Assembly (NCBI RefSeq): GCF_005239225.2
Contig: NC_133302.1
Coordinates: 5,518,001-5,582,000 of the forward strand
DNA from: Populus alba
Lineage: Eukaryota; Streptophyta; Magnoliopsida; Malpighiales; Salicaceae
Reading direction: 5' to 3'
Length of the DNA stretch: 64,000 nt
This document shows positions 44,624-57,252 of this stretch, one piece after another. How positions within the stretch are numbered: position 1 is the stretch's first letter; the number at the start of each line of letters is the position of its first letter. The position numbers were made by a program, and so were the translations under genes. Below the pieces are notes generated by a model. That model saw only the letters and a program-made list of their open reading frames with translations. It was not told the DNA's origin and made no database searches.

Positions 44624-47600
44624 TTTTTTGGTTAAAAGAGATTGCTAGAAGGAATCTCAGGTTAACAACAACATGAAGATTTTAGCTTTGGTTGAAGGGA
44701 GTCGCCAAATAGGATCCCAGGTTGATCGAGCTACACACAGACTTTGGTTTTGGTTAAAGAGGATCAGCAAAAGGGATCTCAGTTTAGCCTAAATACAAAG
44801 GATTTTGGTTAGGTTTAAAGGGGATTGGCGAAAGGAATCTCAGTTTATCCTAATCACACATAATTTTTGGTTTTGGTTAAAGGGGATTTGCGCAAGGAAT
44901 CTCATTTTAACCTAACCACACACAGATTTTGGCTCTGGTTAAAGGGGATCAGCGAAAGGGATCTCCGTTTAACCTAACCACATACAGACTTTGGTTCTGG
45001 TTAAAGGGGATCGGCGAAAGGGATCTCAGTTTAACCTAACCACACACAGACATTTGTTCTGGTTAAAGGGGATCGGCGAAAGGAATCTCATTTTAGCCTA
45101 ACGATAAAGCAATTTGGTTATGCTTTAAGGGGATTGGCGAAAGGAATCTCAGTTTATTCTAACCATATAGGATTTTTGGTTTTGGTTAAAAGGAATTGGC
45201 ATTAGGAATCTCAATTTAGCCTAACCACACATAGATTTTGGTTCTGGTTAAAAGGGATCGGCAAAACGGATCTCAGTTTAGCTTAAAAACAAAGGATTTT
45301 GGTTATGTTTAAAGGGAATTGGGGAAAGGAATCATAGTTTATCCTAACCACACATGATTTTTGGTTCTGGTTAAAGGGGATTGGCGAAAGGAATCTCAAT
45401 TTATCCTAAACACATAGGATTTTGGTACTAGTTAAAGGGGATTGGCGAAAGGGATCTTAGTTCACCCTAACCACACACAGCCTTTTGTTCTCGTTAAAGG
45501 GGATCGGCGAAAGGGATCTTAGTTTAGCCTGACTACAAAGGATTTTGGTTATGTTTAAATGGGATTCGCAAAAGGAATCTCAGTTTATCCTAACAACACA
45601 TGATTTTTGGTTCTTGTTAAAGGGGATTTGCGTAAGGAATCTCTATTTATCCTAACCACACAGGATTTTGGTTCTGGTTAAAGGGGATTGGCAAAAGGAA
45701 TCCCAGTTTATCCTAACCACACTTGGATTTTGGTTCTTCTTAAAAGGGATTGGCGAAAGGAATCTCAGTTTATCCTAACCACACAGGATTTTGGTTCTCG
45801 TTAAAGAGGATCGATGAAAGGAATCTCAGTTTACCTAACCACACAAAGACTTCGGTTCTGGTTAAAGGGGTTCGGCGAAAGGGCTCCCAGTTTATCCTAA
45901 CTACAAAGGATTTTGGTTATGTTTAAAGGGGATTGGCGAAAGGAATCACAATTTATCCTAACCACATAGGATTTTGGTTCTGGTTAAAGAGGATTGACGA
46001 AACGAATCTAAGTTTAACCTAACCAGGCACAGACTTTGGTTCTGGTTAAAGGGGATAGTCGAAAGGGATCTTATTTTAGCCTAACTACAAAGGATTTTGG
46101 TTATGTTTAAAGGGGATTGGCGAAAGCAATCACAATTTATCCTAACCATACAGGATTTTGGTTCTAGTTAAAGAAGATTGACGAAAAGAATCTAAGTTTA
46201 ACCTAACCACACACAGACTTTGGTTTTGGTTAAAGGGGATCGGTGAAAGGGATCTTATTTTAGCCTAACTACAAAGGATTTTGGTTATGTTTAAAGGGGA
46301 TTGGTGAAAGGAATCTTAGTTTATCCAAACCACACAGGATTTCGGTTCTGTTTAAAACGGATCGGCGAAAGGAATCTCAGTTTAACCTAACCACACAGGA
46401 TTTTGGTTCTCATTAAAGCGTATCGGCTAAATGAATCTTAGTTTAAACTAACCATACACAGACTTTGGTTCTGGTTAAAGGGGATTAGCGAAAGGGATCT
46501 TATTTTAGCCTAACTAGAAAGGATTTTGGTTATGTTTAAAAGGGATTGTCGAAATGAATCTCAGTTTATCCTAACCACACACAGACTTTGGTTCTGGTTA
46601 AAGAGGATAGGCAAAAGAAATCTTTGTTTATCCTAACCACAAAGAATTTTGGTTTTGGTTAAAGGGGATCGGTGAAAGGGATCTTATTTTAGCTTAACTA
46701 CAATGGATTTTGGTTATGTTTAAAGGGGATTGGAGAAAGGAATTACAGTTTATCCTAACCACACATGATTTTTGGTTCTGGTTAATAGGGATTGGCGTAA
46801 GGAATCTCAGTTTAGTCTAACCACACAGGATTTTGGTACTGGTTAAAGGGGATTGGCGAAAGGGATCTCAAGTTACCCTAAGCACACACGGACCTTCGTT
46901 CTGGTTAAAGGGGATCAGTGAAAGGGATCTTAGTTTAGCCTAACTACAAAGGATTTTGGTTATGTTTAAATGGGATTAGCGAAAGGAATCTCAGTTTATA
47001 CTAACTACACATGATTTTTTGTTCTAGTTAAAGGGGATTGGCAGAAGGAATCTCAATTTATCCTAAACACACAGGATTTTAGTACTGGTTAAAGGGGATT
47101 GGGGAAAGGGATCTCAGTTTAGCCTAACTACAAAGGATTTTGGTTATGTTTAAAGGGGATTGGCGAAAGGAATCACAATTTATCCTAACCACACATGATT
47201 TTTGGTTCTGGTTAAAAGAGGTTAAAGAAAGGAATTTCAGTTTATCCTAAACACACAGGATTTTGGTACTGGTTAAAGGGGATTGGCGAAAGGGATCTCA
47301 GTTTACCCTAAGCACACAGAGACTTTCGTTTTGGTTAAAGGGCATCGGCGAAAAAGATCTTAGTTTAGCCTAACTACAAAGGATTTTCGTTATGTTTAAA
47401 TGGGATTCGCAAAAGGAATCTCATTTTATCCTTACCACACAAGATTTTTGGTTTTTGTTAAAGGGGATTTGCGTAAGGAATCTCTGTTTATCCTTACCAC
47501 ACAGGATTTTGGTTCTGGTTAAAGGGGATAGTCGAAAGGGATATTATTTTAGCCTAACTACAAAGGATTTTGGTTATGTTTAAATGGGATTCGCAAAAGG

Positions 47601-50397
47601 AAACTCAGTTTATACTAACTACACATGTTTTTTGGTTCTAGTTAAAGGGGATTGGCGGAATGAGTCTCAATTTATCCTAAACACACAGGATTTTAGTACT
47701 GGTTAAAGAGGATTGGCGAAAGGGATCTCAGTTTAGCCTAACTACAAAGAATTTTAGTTATATTTAAAGGGGATTGGTGAAAGGAATCATAATTTATCCT
47801 AACCACACATGATTTTTGGTTCTGATTAAAGGGGATTGGAGAAAGGAATCTCAGTTTATCCTAACCACATAGGAGTTTGGTTCTGGTTAAAGAGGATTGG
47901 CGAAACGAATCTAAGTTAAACCTAACCACGCACAGACTTTGGTTCTGGTTAAAGGGGATAGTCGAAAGGGATCTTATTTTAGCCTAACTACAAAGGATTT
48001 TGGTTATGTTTAAAGGGGATTGGCAAAAGCAATCACAGTTTATCCTAACCACACAGGATTTTGGTTCTAGTTAAAGAGGATTGGCGAAAGGAATCTAAGT
48101 TTAACCTAACCACACGCAGAATTTGGTTCTGGTTAAAGGGGATCGCTCAAAAGGATCTTATTTTAGCCTAACTACAAAGGATTTTGGTTATGTTTCAATG
48201 GGATTGGCAAAAGGAATCTCAGTTCATCCTAAGCACACATGATTTTTGGTTCTTGTTAAAAGGGATTGGCGTAAGGAATCTCAGTTTATCCTAACCACAC
48301 AGGATTTTGGTACTGGTTAAAGGGGATTGGCGAAAGGGATCTCAGTTTACCCGAACCACACACAGACTTTGGTTCTGATTAAAGGGAATAGTCGAAAGGG
48401 ATCTTATTTTATCCTAACTACAAAGGATTTTGGTTATGTTTAAAGGGGATTGGCGAAAGCAATCACAGTTTATCCTAACCACAAAGGATTTTGGTTCTAG
48501 TTAAAGAGGATTGGCGAAAGGAATCTAAGTTTAACCTAACCACACAGAATTTGGTTCTGGTTAAAAGGGATAGCTGAAAAGGATCTTATTTTATCCTAAC
48601 TACAAAGGATTTTGGTTATGTTTCAATGTGATTGGCAAAAGGAATCTCAGTTCATCCTAATCACACATGATTTTTGGTTCTGGTTAAAAGGGATTGGCGT
48701 AAGGAATCTTAGTTTAGTCTAACCACACAGGATTTTGGTACTGGTTAAAAGGGATTTGCAAAAGGGATTGGCAAAAGGGATCTCAGTTTACCCTAAGCAC
48801 ACATAAACTTTCATTTTGGTTAAAGGGCATCGGCGAAAGGGATCTTAGTTTAGCCTAACTACAAAGGATTTTCGTTATGTTTAAATGGGATTCGCAAAAG
48901 GAATCTCATTTTATCCTTACCACACAAGATTTTTGGTTCTTGTTAAAGGGGATTTGCGTAAGGAATCTCTGTTTATCCTAACCACACAGGATTTTGGTTC
49001 TGGTTAAAGGGATTGGCGAAATGAATCTAAGTTTAACCTAACCACGCATAGACTTTGGTTCTGGTTAAAGTGGATAGTCGAAAGGGATATTATTTTAGCC
49101 TAACTACAAAGGATTTTGGTTATGTTTAAATGGGATTCGCAAAAGGAATCTCAGTTTATACTAACTACACATGTATTTTGGATCTAGTTAAAGGGGATTG
49201 GCGGAATGAATCTCAATTTATCCTAAACACACAGGATTTTAGTACTGGTTAAAGGGGATTGGCGAAAGGGATCTCAGTTTAGCCTAACTACAAAGGATTT
49301 TGGTTATATTTAAAGGGGATTGGCGAAACGAATCACAATTTATCCTAACCACACATGATTTTTGGTTCTGGTTAAAGGGGATTGGAGAAAGGAGTCTTAG
49401 TTTATCCTAACCACACAGGAGTTTGGTTCTGGTTAAAAAGGATTGGCAAAACGAATCTAAGTTTAACCGAACCACGCACAGACTTTGGTTCTGGTTAAAG
49501 GGGATAGTCGAAAGGGATCTTATTTTAGCCTAACGACATAGGATTTTGGTTATGTTTAAATGGGATTAGCAAAAGGAATCTCATTTTATCCTTACCACAC
49601 AAGATTTTTGGTTCTTGTTAAAGGGGATTTGCGTAAGGAATCTCTGTTTATCCTAACCACACAGGATTTTGGTTCTGGTTAAAGAGGATTGGCGAAACGA
49701 ATCTAAGTTTAACCTAACCACACACAGACTTTGGTTCTGGTTAAAGGGGATAGTCTAAAGGGATATTATTTTAGACTAACTACAAAGGATTTTGGTTATG
49801 TTTAAATGAGATTCGCGAAAGGAATCTTAGTTTATACTAACTACACATGTTTTTTGGTTCTAGTTAAAGGGGATTGGCGGAATGAATCTCAATTTATCCT
49901 AAACACACAGGATTTTAGTACTGGTTAAAGGGGATTGGCGAAAGGGATCTCAGTTTAGCCTAACTACAAAGGATTTTGGTTATATTTAAAGGGGATTGGC
50001 GAAACGAATCACAATTTATCCTAACCACACATGATTTTTGGTTCTTGTTAAACTTGATTTGCGTAAGGAATATCTGTTTATCCTAACCACACAGGATTTT
50101 TGTTATGGTTAAAGAGGATTGGCGAAACGAATCTAATTTTAACCTAACCACGCACAGACTTTGGTTCTGGTTAAAGGGGATAGTCGAAAGGGATATTATT
50201 TTAGCCTAACCACAAAGGATTTTGGTTATGTTTAAAGGGGATTGGCAAAAGCAATCACAGTTTATTCTAACCACACAGGATTTTGGTTCTTGTTAAAGAG
50301 GATTGGCGAAACGAATCAAAGTTTAACCTAATCGCACACAGACTTTGGTTCTGGTTAAAGGTGATCGACGAAAGGGATCTTATTTTAGCCTAACTAC
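44624..50397 (+). repeat. 5.8-kb minisatellite, ~61-bp unit, higher-order structure
   Basis: About 90 tandem copies of a unit built on TTTGGTTCTGGTTAAAGGGG, then ATCGGCGAAAGGGATCT, then CAGTTTAACCTAACCACACA. Several unit types alternate: GGTTATGTTTAAA with ACTACAAAG, GGTTCTGGTTAAA with ACGCACAGAC, and GGTACTGGTTAAA. They recur in fixed order, giving a longer period near 184 or 245 bp. The array ends at 50397, exactly where the LTR starts. The same unit in reverse orientation is found at 62560-62780 beside the opposite LTR. Ogre-type elements are known to carry tandem repeats near the 3' LTR, so this is most likely element-borne. Confidence 0.92.
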
Positions 50398-50543
50398 TGT
50401 TGTAACCCAATTTTGGATTCACCAAGTTTTTCTCGAATGTTATTTTATTTCTATTATTATTTATAAAAATCCAAAAAAAATAAAAAAAGTTTAAAATTCA
50501 AAAAAAATATTTGTTCTCGAGTCAACCGCATCTTTCCATCAAA

Positions 50544-50850
50544 ACCGAGTTCACCAGGTCAATACTGGTCAAATCATGTCGACCAGGGTAAAAAATGAGT
50601 TTTCAGGCTGTTTCGGGTCAAAACCGTCATTTTCGGCCAAGACCGAGTTCACCGGGTCAATACTGGTCAAATCATGTCAACCAGGGTAAAAAATGAGTTT
50701 TCAGGCTGTTTCGGGTCAAAACCGTCATTTTCGGCCAAGACCGAGTTCACCGGGTCAATACAGGTCTAACCATGTTGACTGGGATGGAAAATGAGTTTCA
50801 GGTCATTTTGGGTCAAAACTGTTATTTTGTGGTCAAAACCCAGTTCACCG
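50544..50850 (+). repeat. 98-bp tandem repeat in LTR U3
   Basis: Copies start at 50544, 50642, 50740 and (partial) 50838 with ACCGAGTTCACCGGGTCAAT. The first two are almost identical, the third diverges. It lies between LTR start and TATA box, where enhancer-like repeats are common. Confidence 0.85.
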
Positions 50851-51170
50851 GGTTGATACCCACTGACAGTTTTTTTTAATGTTTCGACATAATTTTCGGT
50901 AATTAAAATTGATTTTTAGCGGTTGAGTCGGGTTTTTTCTAATACTGATTTGAGTATTCTTTTTTTCCTATATAATTATTTATTATTATATATAATACAA
51001 CAAAATTAATAATATAAAATTTGTAATTTAGGCGGTGCACTTCAACGATTGTAGGCAGCATATTTATTTTTGTCAACTATTGTAAGCAGCCTAATTTTGC
51101 CGAATTTTGCCGATATTATGGTAGGCATTGTAGGCGTTGTAGGCGGTTTGTCCCTTGTACTGGCTATGGC

Positions 51171-51177
51171 TATAAAT
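51171..51177 (+). promoter_or_regulatory. TATA box of the LTR promoter
   Basis: TATAAAT in GGCTATGGCTATAAATAGCC, about 770 bp into the LTR. A matching TATA box is present on the minus strand in the opposite LTR (plus-strand 61384-61391). Confidence 0.5.
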
Positions 51178-52954
51178 AGCCTGTGACAATTCGAAGGGGA
51201 CAGGGACGGTAAGAAAAAGAAAGAATTGTTACTGTGCACATTTTTTTAGTTTTTTCTTAACAGGAGTAGGATATTTTTTTTAAAAAAAAAACAATTTAAA
51301 AAATACCAAATATATCCCGACTCATCTCAGCCATTGAAATAATCCAAGACTTAATCTCGTTGCGCCACGTCATCCGGTGTACCGAATTTTCGGTTCACCG
51401 CGTCACACCGGATCTAAACCCAGACTCATCCAGACCGTCCAATTGACCTTAGATCTAGCCCAATCACAGCCGTCCGATCATTCCATCAGAGATCCAACAG
51501 CGCATAGTGTTCAGTGGTACCGGTATACCATGCACGCGTTCACACCGTAGCCTAATCTCGGACTCTCTCTCTCCTCTCGCCGGCGACGCCCTCTCTCTCA
51601 TCCGATCTCCACTGTCCGGCCGCCTCCAGCCTCCGCACCACCACATAAAGATTTATCCACTGGTTTAAAGCAAAACCCCGGCGTTTTTAATCGTTTTCGC
51701 CGCCTCATCTGGCCGGAAAGAGACCGCGAACGTCGTCGGCCACCGAAGCTGCAAGTCGTTGATTCTGTCTCGTCAGCCATCAACGGCCGTCGAGACCACC
51801 ACCATCAGAATCCTCGACCTCAGATCTATCAGAATCGACCGTTCGTTTCCCAGAAAGCTCGCCGGAAATTTTTTGCCAGTGCCAACAGTAGCCGCGCGTG
51901 AGCCACACGCGCCGCCAATGGCATTTTCGTAAATTCCTGAGAAATCCGAGGGAATTTCAGTCTTTTACCTATACAGGGGTACTCAGGTAATTGTTTTTGG
52001 ATTTCTTAACATTTTTTTATTTTTTATGTAAATATTTGTAAATTTTCATGCATGTTATAAAAGAATAAAACAAAAAAAAAACAAAAACAAGTATAAAAAG
52101 AATAACGACGCGGGTCCAACACCCATCTTATCATGTTATCGTTCGTTGGGTCCAAAGCCCAAATTCTTGAATATGATTATACCATTTCTCAACGATATTC
52201 AAAATAGTTTTATTTTTATAAATGAATATTGTTCATCGACACGTCTCTTTTTACAGAAAAGGACCGATGTCAAAAAGTTAAAATACCAAATATGAATTAT
52301 GTCCATAGTTTTTTTTTGATAACTCAGACGTACTTCTCCTTTTAGGGTTAAAACGTCAAATATTTTTAGACAAGTTTCCTATTTTTAGGAACTGATGTCA
52401 TTTTTTTAAACGCGTCTCCTACAGACGTGGTTTGTTCGACACGTCTCTTTTTACAGAAAAGGACCGATGTCAAGGATTTATACCAAATATGGATTATGTC
52501 CATTTTTTTCCTCTTGGTAATTCAGAACGTAAATCCTTTTTTAGGAAAATAAACGTCGAGATTTTAGACAAGTCTCCTATTTTTAGGGATTGATGTCATT
52601 TTTTACGTGTCTCCTATTTTTAGGGACCGACGTTAACTATTTTACAAATAAAAAATTTGCAAATAAGCTCAAAATATAATACCAATTCGAATCAAAATAT
52701 AAAAACACACAAGTAAGGGTAACCTTTCTTTCGAAAGGATGTTTTAAGGGTGGTGTCTACCTTCCCTTAATCATAACTAACCCAGTACTCGAATCTCTGG
52801 GACCAGTTTCTAATTTGGGATTTCTAGTTCCCTCATATTACTAGATGGCGACTCAAATAAAATCTATTTCCCCCAATAAATAATAAAACAATCTTTTTTT
52901 GTTAAAATACAACAAAAGAGCGGAGCCGTCGCCCGACGTCGTGTATAGACAGAA

Positions 52955-52973
52955 TGACGACTCCACTGGGGAC
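52955..52973 (+). other. Primer-binding site of the plus-strand Ty3 element
   Basis: TGACGACTCCACTGGGGAC starts three bases after the LTR end. The opposite element has TGGCGACTCCACTGGGGAC at the same spacing (plus-strand 59712-59730). The sequence is of the tRNA-Arg type used by Ogre-like elements; one base is changed here. Confidence 0.65.
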
Positions 52974-53540
52974 TTAGGGTTGAACCAACTGCTTGTGTGT
53001 GCTTTTCATTTGTTTTGTTATTGCTATTTATTTTTTGAGTATTTATTTTATTTGCAGTATTTATTTTTTTGCAATATCAATTGTAAATCATTTTCATTTT
53101 TTTAATTACACATGCATGCATGTTATTTATTTGTGTATTCACACACTTCACAGTGAACCCATAAAAGCTCTGGACCCGAGCTCGTCCTTTTTAAGATTAG
53201 AAAAGAAAGATTCAGGTGGCAAGTGTGACTTATGTCCACTGATGCTCATCTGGACTTTCGCTTGGATTGTAACTCACCCTATGCAACGGGTATTGTGGAA
53301 TTTTCTTCCCATACTCATGTTGTATAAGGTTAAGAGGCTGATTACCCTTTTGGGTAATTTGGGCAATCTAAGAACCAAAGATTTAAGATTAGAAATCAAC
53401 TGAGCCAAATCTTATGAGCTAGATCCTATCAATTAGATATACCTTTAGGGACACAAACAAATATCAATGCATTAACATACATGTTCATATACATTTCATA
53501 TTCTCATTAAATCTCCACCGATCCTTATAGGAAGTGTGAG

Positions 53541-55475
53541 ATGGAAAAAACCATTGCTATTGAGGAATTTTTGACCAGATCAGAATTGAACCAACATGAT
53601 GAAGGGGATTGTTTGCCATCAAAGTTTGAGTCTCAGTTGCCAGAACATGTTAAATAGATGACAGGCCACTGGTACAGACAGTTGCTAGATTGTTGGGAAA
53701 AGTTATCCTCTCATGATCAAATCGATTTTCAGAAGCAATATGGTGATCTATCACATTTACTGAAAATTAGAGTCCAACATGCTTGTTTTCAAGCCATGAT
53801 AGGGTTTTGGGATCCAGAATATCGGTGCTTCACTTTTGATACTGTGGATATGACTCCTACCATCGAGGAGTATGATTCCCTGTTAGACTTTGTCCCAAGT
53901 CAGAAAAGGTGTACTTACACACATACAGAGCATGCACCTTCTAATTTTGCTTGGATTGCTCAGATTAGACTGTTAACTAGCAAAATCACAGGCGACTAAA
54001 ACGAGGAAATAGCCAGGGTTTGGTTTTGGAATATACTAGAAGCCATATTCAACAGAACTACACGATGAAAGCAACGAAATTCGACTGAGAATTTTGGCCC
54101 TAGGCATATATGGTTTGGTTCTTTTCCCATCTACCGAGGGGATGATCGATTTTGAGGCTGTTAATGTTTTTAAAAGTGTGGTGACCTTTAAAATCAACCC
54201 GGCTGCAGCAATATTGGTAGAAACCTTCTCATCCTTGAATTATTGTAGAAAAGCTGGAAGGGGTCGTTTAAGATGTTGTTTGCAGTTGTTGTTTGTCTGG
54301 ACTGTGAGTCATATGATTGAGGGGAAGATTTCAGGTTTGATTGGTACCCCATGGCATCTTTATTCTAAGTTGGAGAATTTTGCTGAAAAACATTTGCATG
54401 AAGTAGGAAGATCCACATGGGAATCAATGTTTCGAAGTTTAAGTAAATCTCAGTTTCATTGGAGGAGTCGATACTCTTACTTCAACTCTTATCTGGCATA
54501 CTGTGGTGAGTACCCATGGGTTCCGTTGATAGGAGCCCGCTGCTGTATTAGTTATTGTCCCAACATGGTTTTGCGACAGTTTGGATTTGAGCAGTTTATT
54601 CCACGGACTACTGAATTGGCAACATTTTATGAAGATTTCAAGACCTCGAAGAAATTATTAGAGCCAGTGAAGAAGGCATGGAAATATCCTGGTAGGGTTG
54701 CTTCTGCTAAGAGAGTAGAAGGAAAAACAACTAAAGGGTATCCGATATGGAAAAAGACGAGAGGGAAAGGGTACAAAGTTCCTCCTTTTGAAGGGCCACC
54801 CAGGTCTTTGATTCAGTCTGCTGAAGACATATACGAAGAAGTCCGCGCCCAACAAGAATCTTACAACCTAAGTTTGAATGCTGAAGTGGAAGAGTTAGGG
54901 GCTAAAAGAAGAAGGTTAGAATCTAATCTAATCACTCAAGAAAAAAGCTTTGGCTACCACAAGAAAAGAAAAGGATGATTTGTCAGCCCAACTACAACAA
55001 CAACAACTTAAGTTCCAACAACTACAAGAAAAATATGTACTTTTGTTAGAGGAGAAGAAAAGGAAAGATGTTAGCATAAAGAGATGGGTTGGAAGAGCAT
55101 CAAAAGCTGAGAAAATGGTATTGAAGTTGGAAGAGACAAATGAATCACTACAGGAGCAATGCCGAAGTCAAGATATAATAATTGCCAATCTAGATGAGCG
55201 GGTGGATCATTTGATTTCTATTGAGCAAACCTTATCATTAGAAAAAGAAAATGCAGAAAGAGAAGCAGAATGTTGGGCTTCTGAAGCTATATATGCGCTA
55301 TCATGTACAAGCAGATGATGCCAAGAATTATGCTTTAGGATTAAGAGGCATAGCCCAACAAATAGCAGACGGTGAGCCAATGACTAGAAATGAATTCCAT
55401 CGGTTTTTTGGGTTGATCAGAGATGGAATTAATGAGATCTCAGCATATGATGGTCCAAGGATTTGGAAAGATTGA
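53541..55475 (+). pseudogene. Ogre/Tat ORF1 (DUF7745-like), degraded
   Basis: Starts at ATG 53541 (MEKTIAIEEFLTRSEL) and continues through in-frame stops at 53655 and 53997 and later shifts (54978, 55251-55318). Recognisable features are HWYRQLLDCWEKLSSHDQ, CFTFDTVDMTPTIEEYDSLL, GIYGLVLFPS, and a long C-terminal coiled coil rich in Gln/Glu/Lys (about 54840-55300). This is the protein of unknown function that precedes gag in many plant Ty3 Tat/Ogre elements, often annotated as a DUF7745 or girdin-like protein. The family name is from memory; the relation to plant mobile-domain proteins is an inference. Confidence 0.65.
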
Positions 55476-55811
55476 GTCTGTTGTGATTGTAATATTGTAA
55501 AATAATGAAAAAGAATTTTATGAGAAATGCTTTTTTTTATTCTTATTTATGGCATCAAATTTCTCCCCTAAATCGGTTCAAGTCCCTGTAGGTTTGGAGT
55601 CCTCAGTGAGAACTTTCTTAAGAGAATCTGATCTGGTCTATTCCTCGTTATAAAGTTAAAAAAAATTGAAACAATAACAAATATGCATAAAGCATATGCA
55701 TTTTTGCATCCATTTGTGCATTTCATTTAGTTTACTTGCATTCACTCAGGTTAAAATATAGATCCCCCAAAAGGCCGTAAAATTCATTACACTCGACAAC
55801 GAAGGAAGATA
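55476..55811 (+). other. Spacer between ORF1 and gag
   Basis: Noncoding, AT-rich, with GGTTCAAGTCCCTGTAGG near 55580. No promoter is identified. Confidence 0.4.
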
Positions 55812-56752
55812 ATGGAGAACGAAGAAAGGGCACACCTGGAGGCTCATTATCAAAGAGAGTTGGAGAACATGAAAAATGATATAGCACGACTTACAAGCCT
55901 ACTCGAGCAGGCCCTAGTATCCAAGTCTGGGGAAGGCACCTCTACTCAGCCGGTAGTTGCAACTCCATCTATATCTATGCCATCAACTCCTTTTGTATTC
56001 CCGCCTCAAAATTTAGGGGCAAATCCTTCTTCATTTGAACAACAGTTCACTGCCAATGTTCCACCAGCACAAGTGCCAGTTAATGTAAACCTGGCAACTG
56101 ATGACCCACAAAGGATGAAATTCTCTGAAAATGTCGATTATGATAAAATTGACCGCTCTGGAAGAGAGATTGAAGGCAGTAGAAGGAGCAGACTTATATG
56201 ATCCTGTTTATGCTGCAGAAATGTGTTTAGTTCCAAATGTAGTTGTACCCAAAAAATTTAGGGTACCAGAATTCATCAAGTATACTGGAACTGAATGCCC
56301 AGTCACTCATCTTAATCTTCTTATTAGTCTGCATAAGATGGCTGAAGTAGTGAATGATGAGAAACTTCTCATCCATTTCTTTCAAGATAGTTCCTTTCTG
56401 GATCGGCATTAAGCTGGTGGATCGCGGCACAAGCTGGATACAACACCAAGATCAGAAAGTGGAAAGATTTGGTAAAGCTTTCAACGTGGAGCAGTATAAA
56501 TTCAACATGGAGGTAGCCCCGGACAGTGGTCAAGCTTGTTAGTCATGGGAAAAGGGCAGGCCAAAGAGACTGTAAGAGAATATGCTTTGAAGATGGCGTG
56601 AAAATAGCATCTCATGTGCAATCCCTCTTTGTTAGAAAAATGAAATGGCACTTAAAAACGCACTCTGTTTTTCTAACACTTTAAAATCTCCTACTTTATT
56701 GACAACACCTGGTGGGAGTTCAGCTCAGCAATTTCTATGATGCTGTAACTAT
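55812..56752 (+). pseudogene. Ty3 (Ogre/Tat) gag, frameshifted and cut by the gap
   Basis: Starts MENEERAHLEAHYQRELENM with a short coiled coil, then a Pro/Ser-rich linker. The conserved capsid part shows YDPVYAAEMCLVPNVVVPKKF, EFIKYTGTECPVTHL, then in other frames KIRKWKDLVKAF-like text, EYALKMA and SAQQFL/NFYDAVT. At least three shifts or stops separate these pieces (near 56131, 56412 and 56540). The sequence runs into unknown bases at 56753. Confidence 0.75.
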
Positions 56753-57252
56753 NNNNNNNNNNNNNNNNNNNNNNNNNNNNNNNNNNNNNNNNNNNNNNNN
56801 NNNNNNNNNNNNNNNNNNNNNNNNNNNNNNNNNNNNNNNNNNNNNNNNNNNNNNNNNNNNNNNNNNNNNNNNNNNNNNNNNNNNNNNNNNNNNNNNNNNN
56901 NNNNNNNNNNNNNNNNNNNNNNNNNNNNNNNNNNNNNNNNNNNNNNNNNNNNNNNNNNNNNNNNNNNNNNNNNNNNNNNNNNNNNNNNNNNNNNNNNNNN
57001 NNNNNNNNNNNNNNNNNNNNNNNNNNNNNNNNNNNNNNNNNNNNNNNNNNNNNNNNNNNNNNNNNNNNNNNNNNNNNNNNNNNNNNNNNNNNNNNNNNNN
57101 NNNNNNNNNNNNNNNNNNNNNNNNNNNNNNNNNNNNNNNNNNNNNNNNNNNNNNNNNNNNNNNNNNNNNNNNNNNNNNNNNNNNNNNNNNNNNNNNNNNN
57201 NNNNNNNNNNNNNNNNNNNNNNNNNNNNNNNNNNNNNNNNNNNNNNNNNNNN
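56753..57252. other. Assembly gap, 500 N
   Basis: Exactly 500 unknown bases, the usual placeholder for a gap of unknown size. Open frames reported across it are artefacts. Confidence 0.99.

Larger units (their letters stand above)
50398..52951 (+). mobile_element. Ogre/Tat-type Ty3 LTR (plus strand)
   Basis: Starts TGTTGTAACCCAATTTTGG right after the minisatellite and ends ...GTGTATAGACA, 2554 bp. A TATA box lies at 51171-51177 (GGCTATAAATAGCC), preceded by a 98-bp tandem repeat (50544-50840) and followed by G+C-rich leader text. A ~200-bp block around ACACGTCTCTTTTTACAGAA is repeated near 52238 and 52438. Both ends agree with the solo LTR at 23804 and the minus-strand LTR at 59734-62432. 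Confidence 0.75.

Noticed and set aside
47392..47583. 63-residue frame in the minisatellite
   Set aside because: Chance frame in tandem noncoding repeats.
44624..50397. CRISPR-like array
   Set aside because: Units are contiguous and diverged with no unique spacers, and the DNA is plant nuclear.
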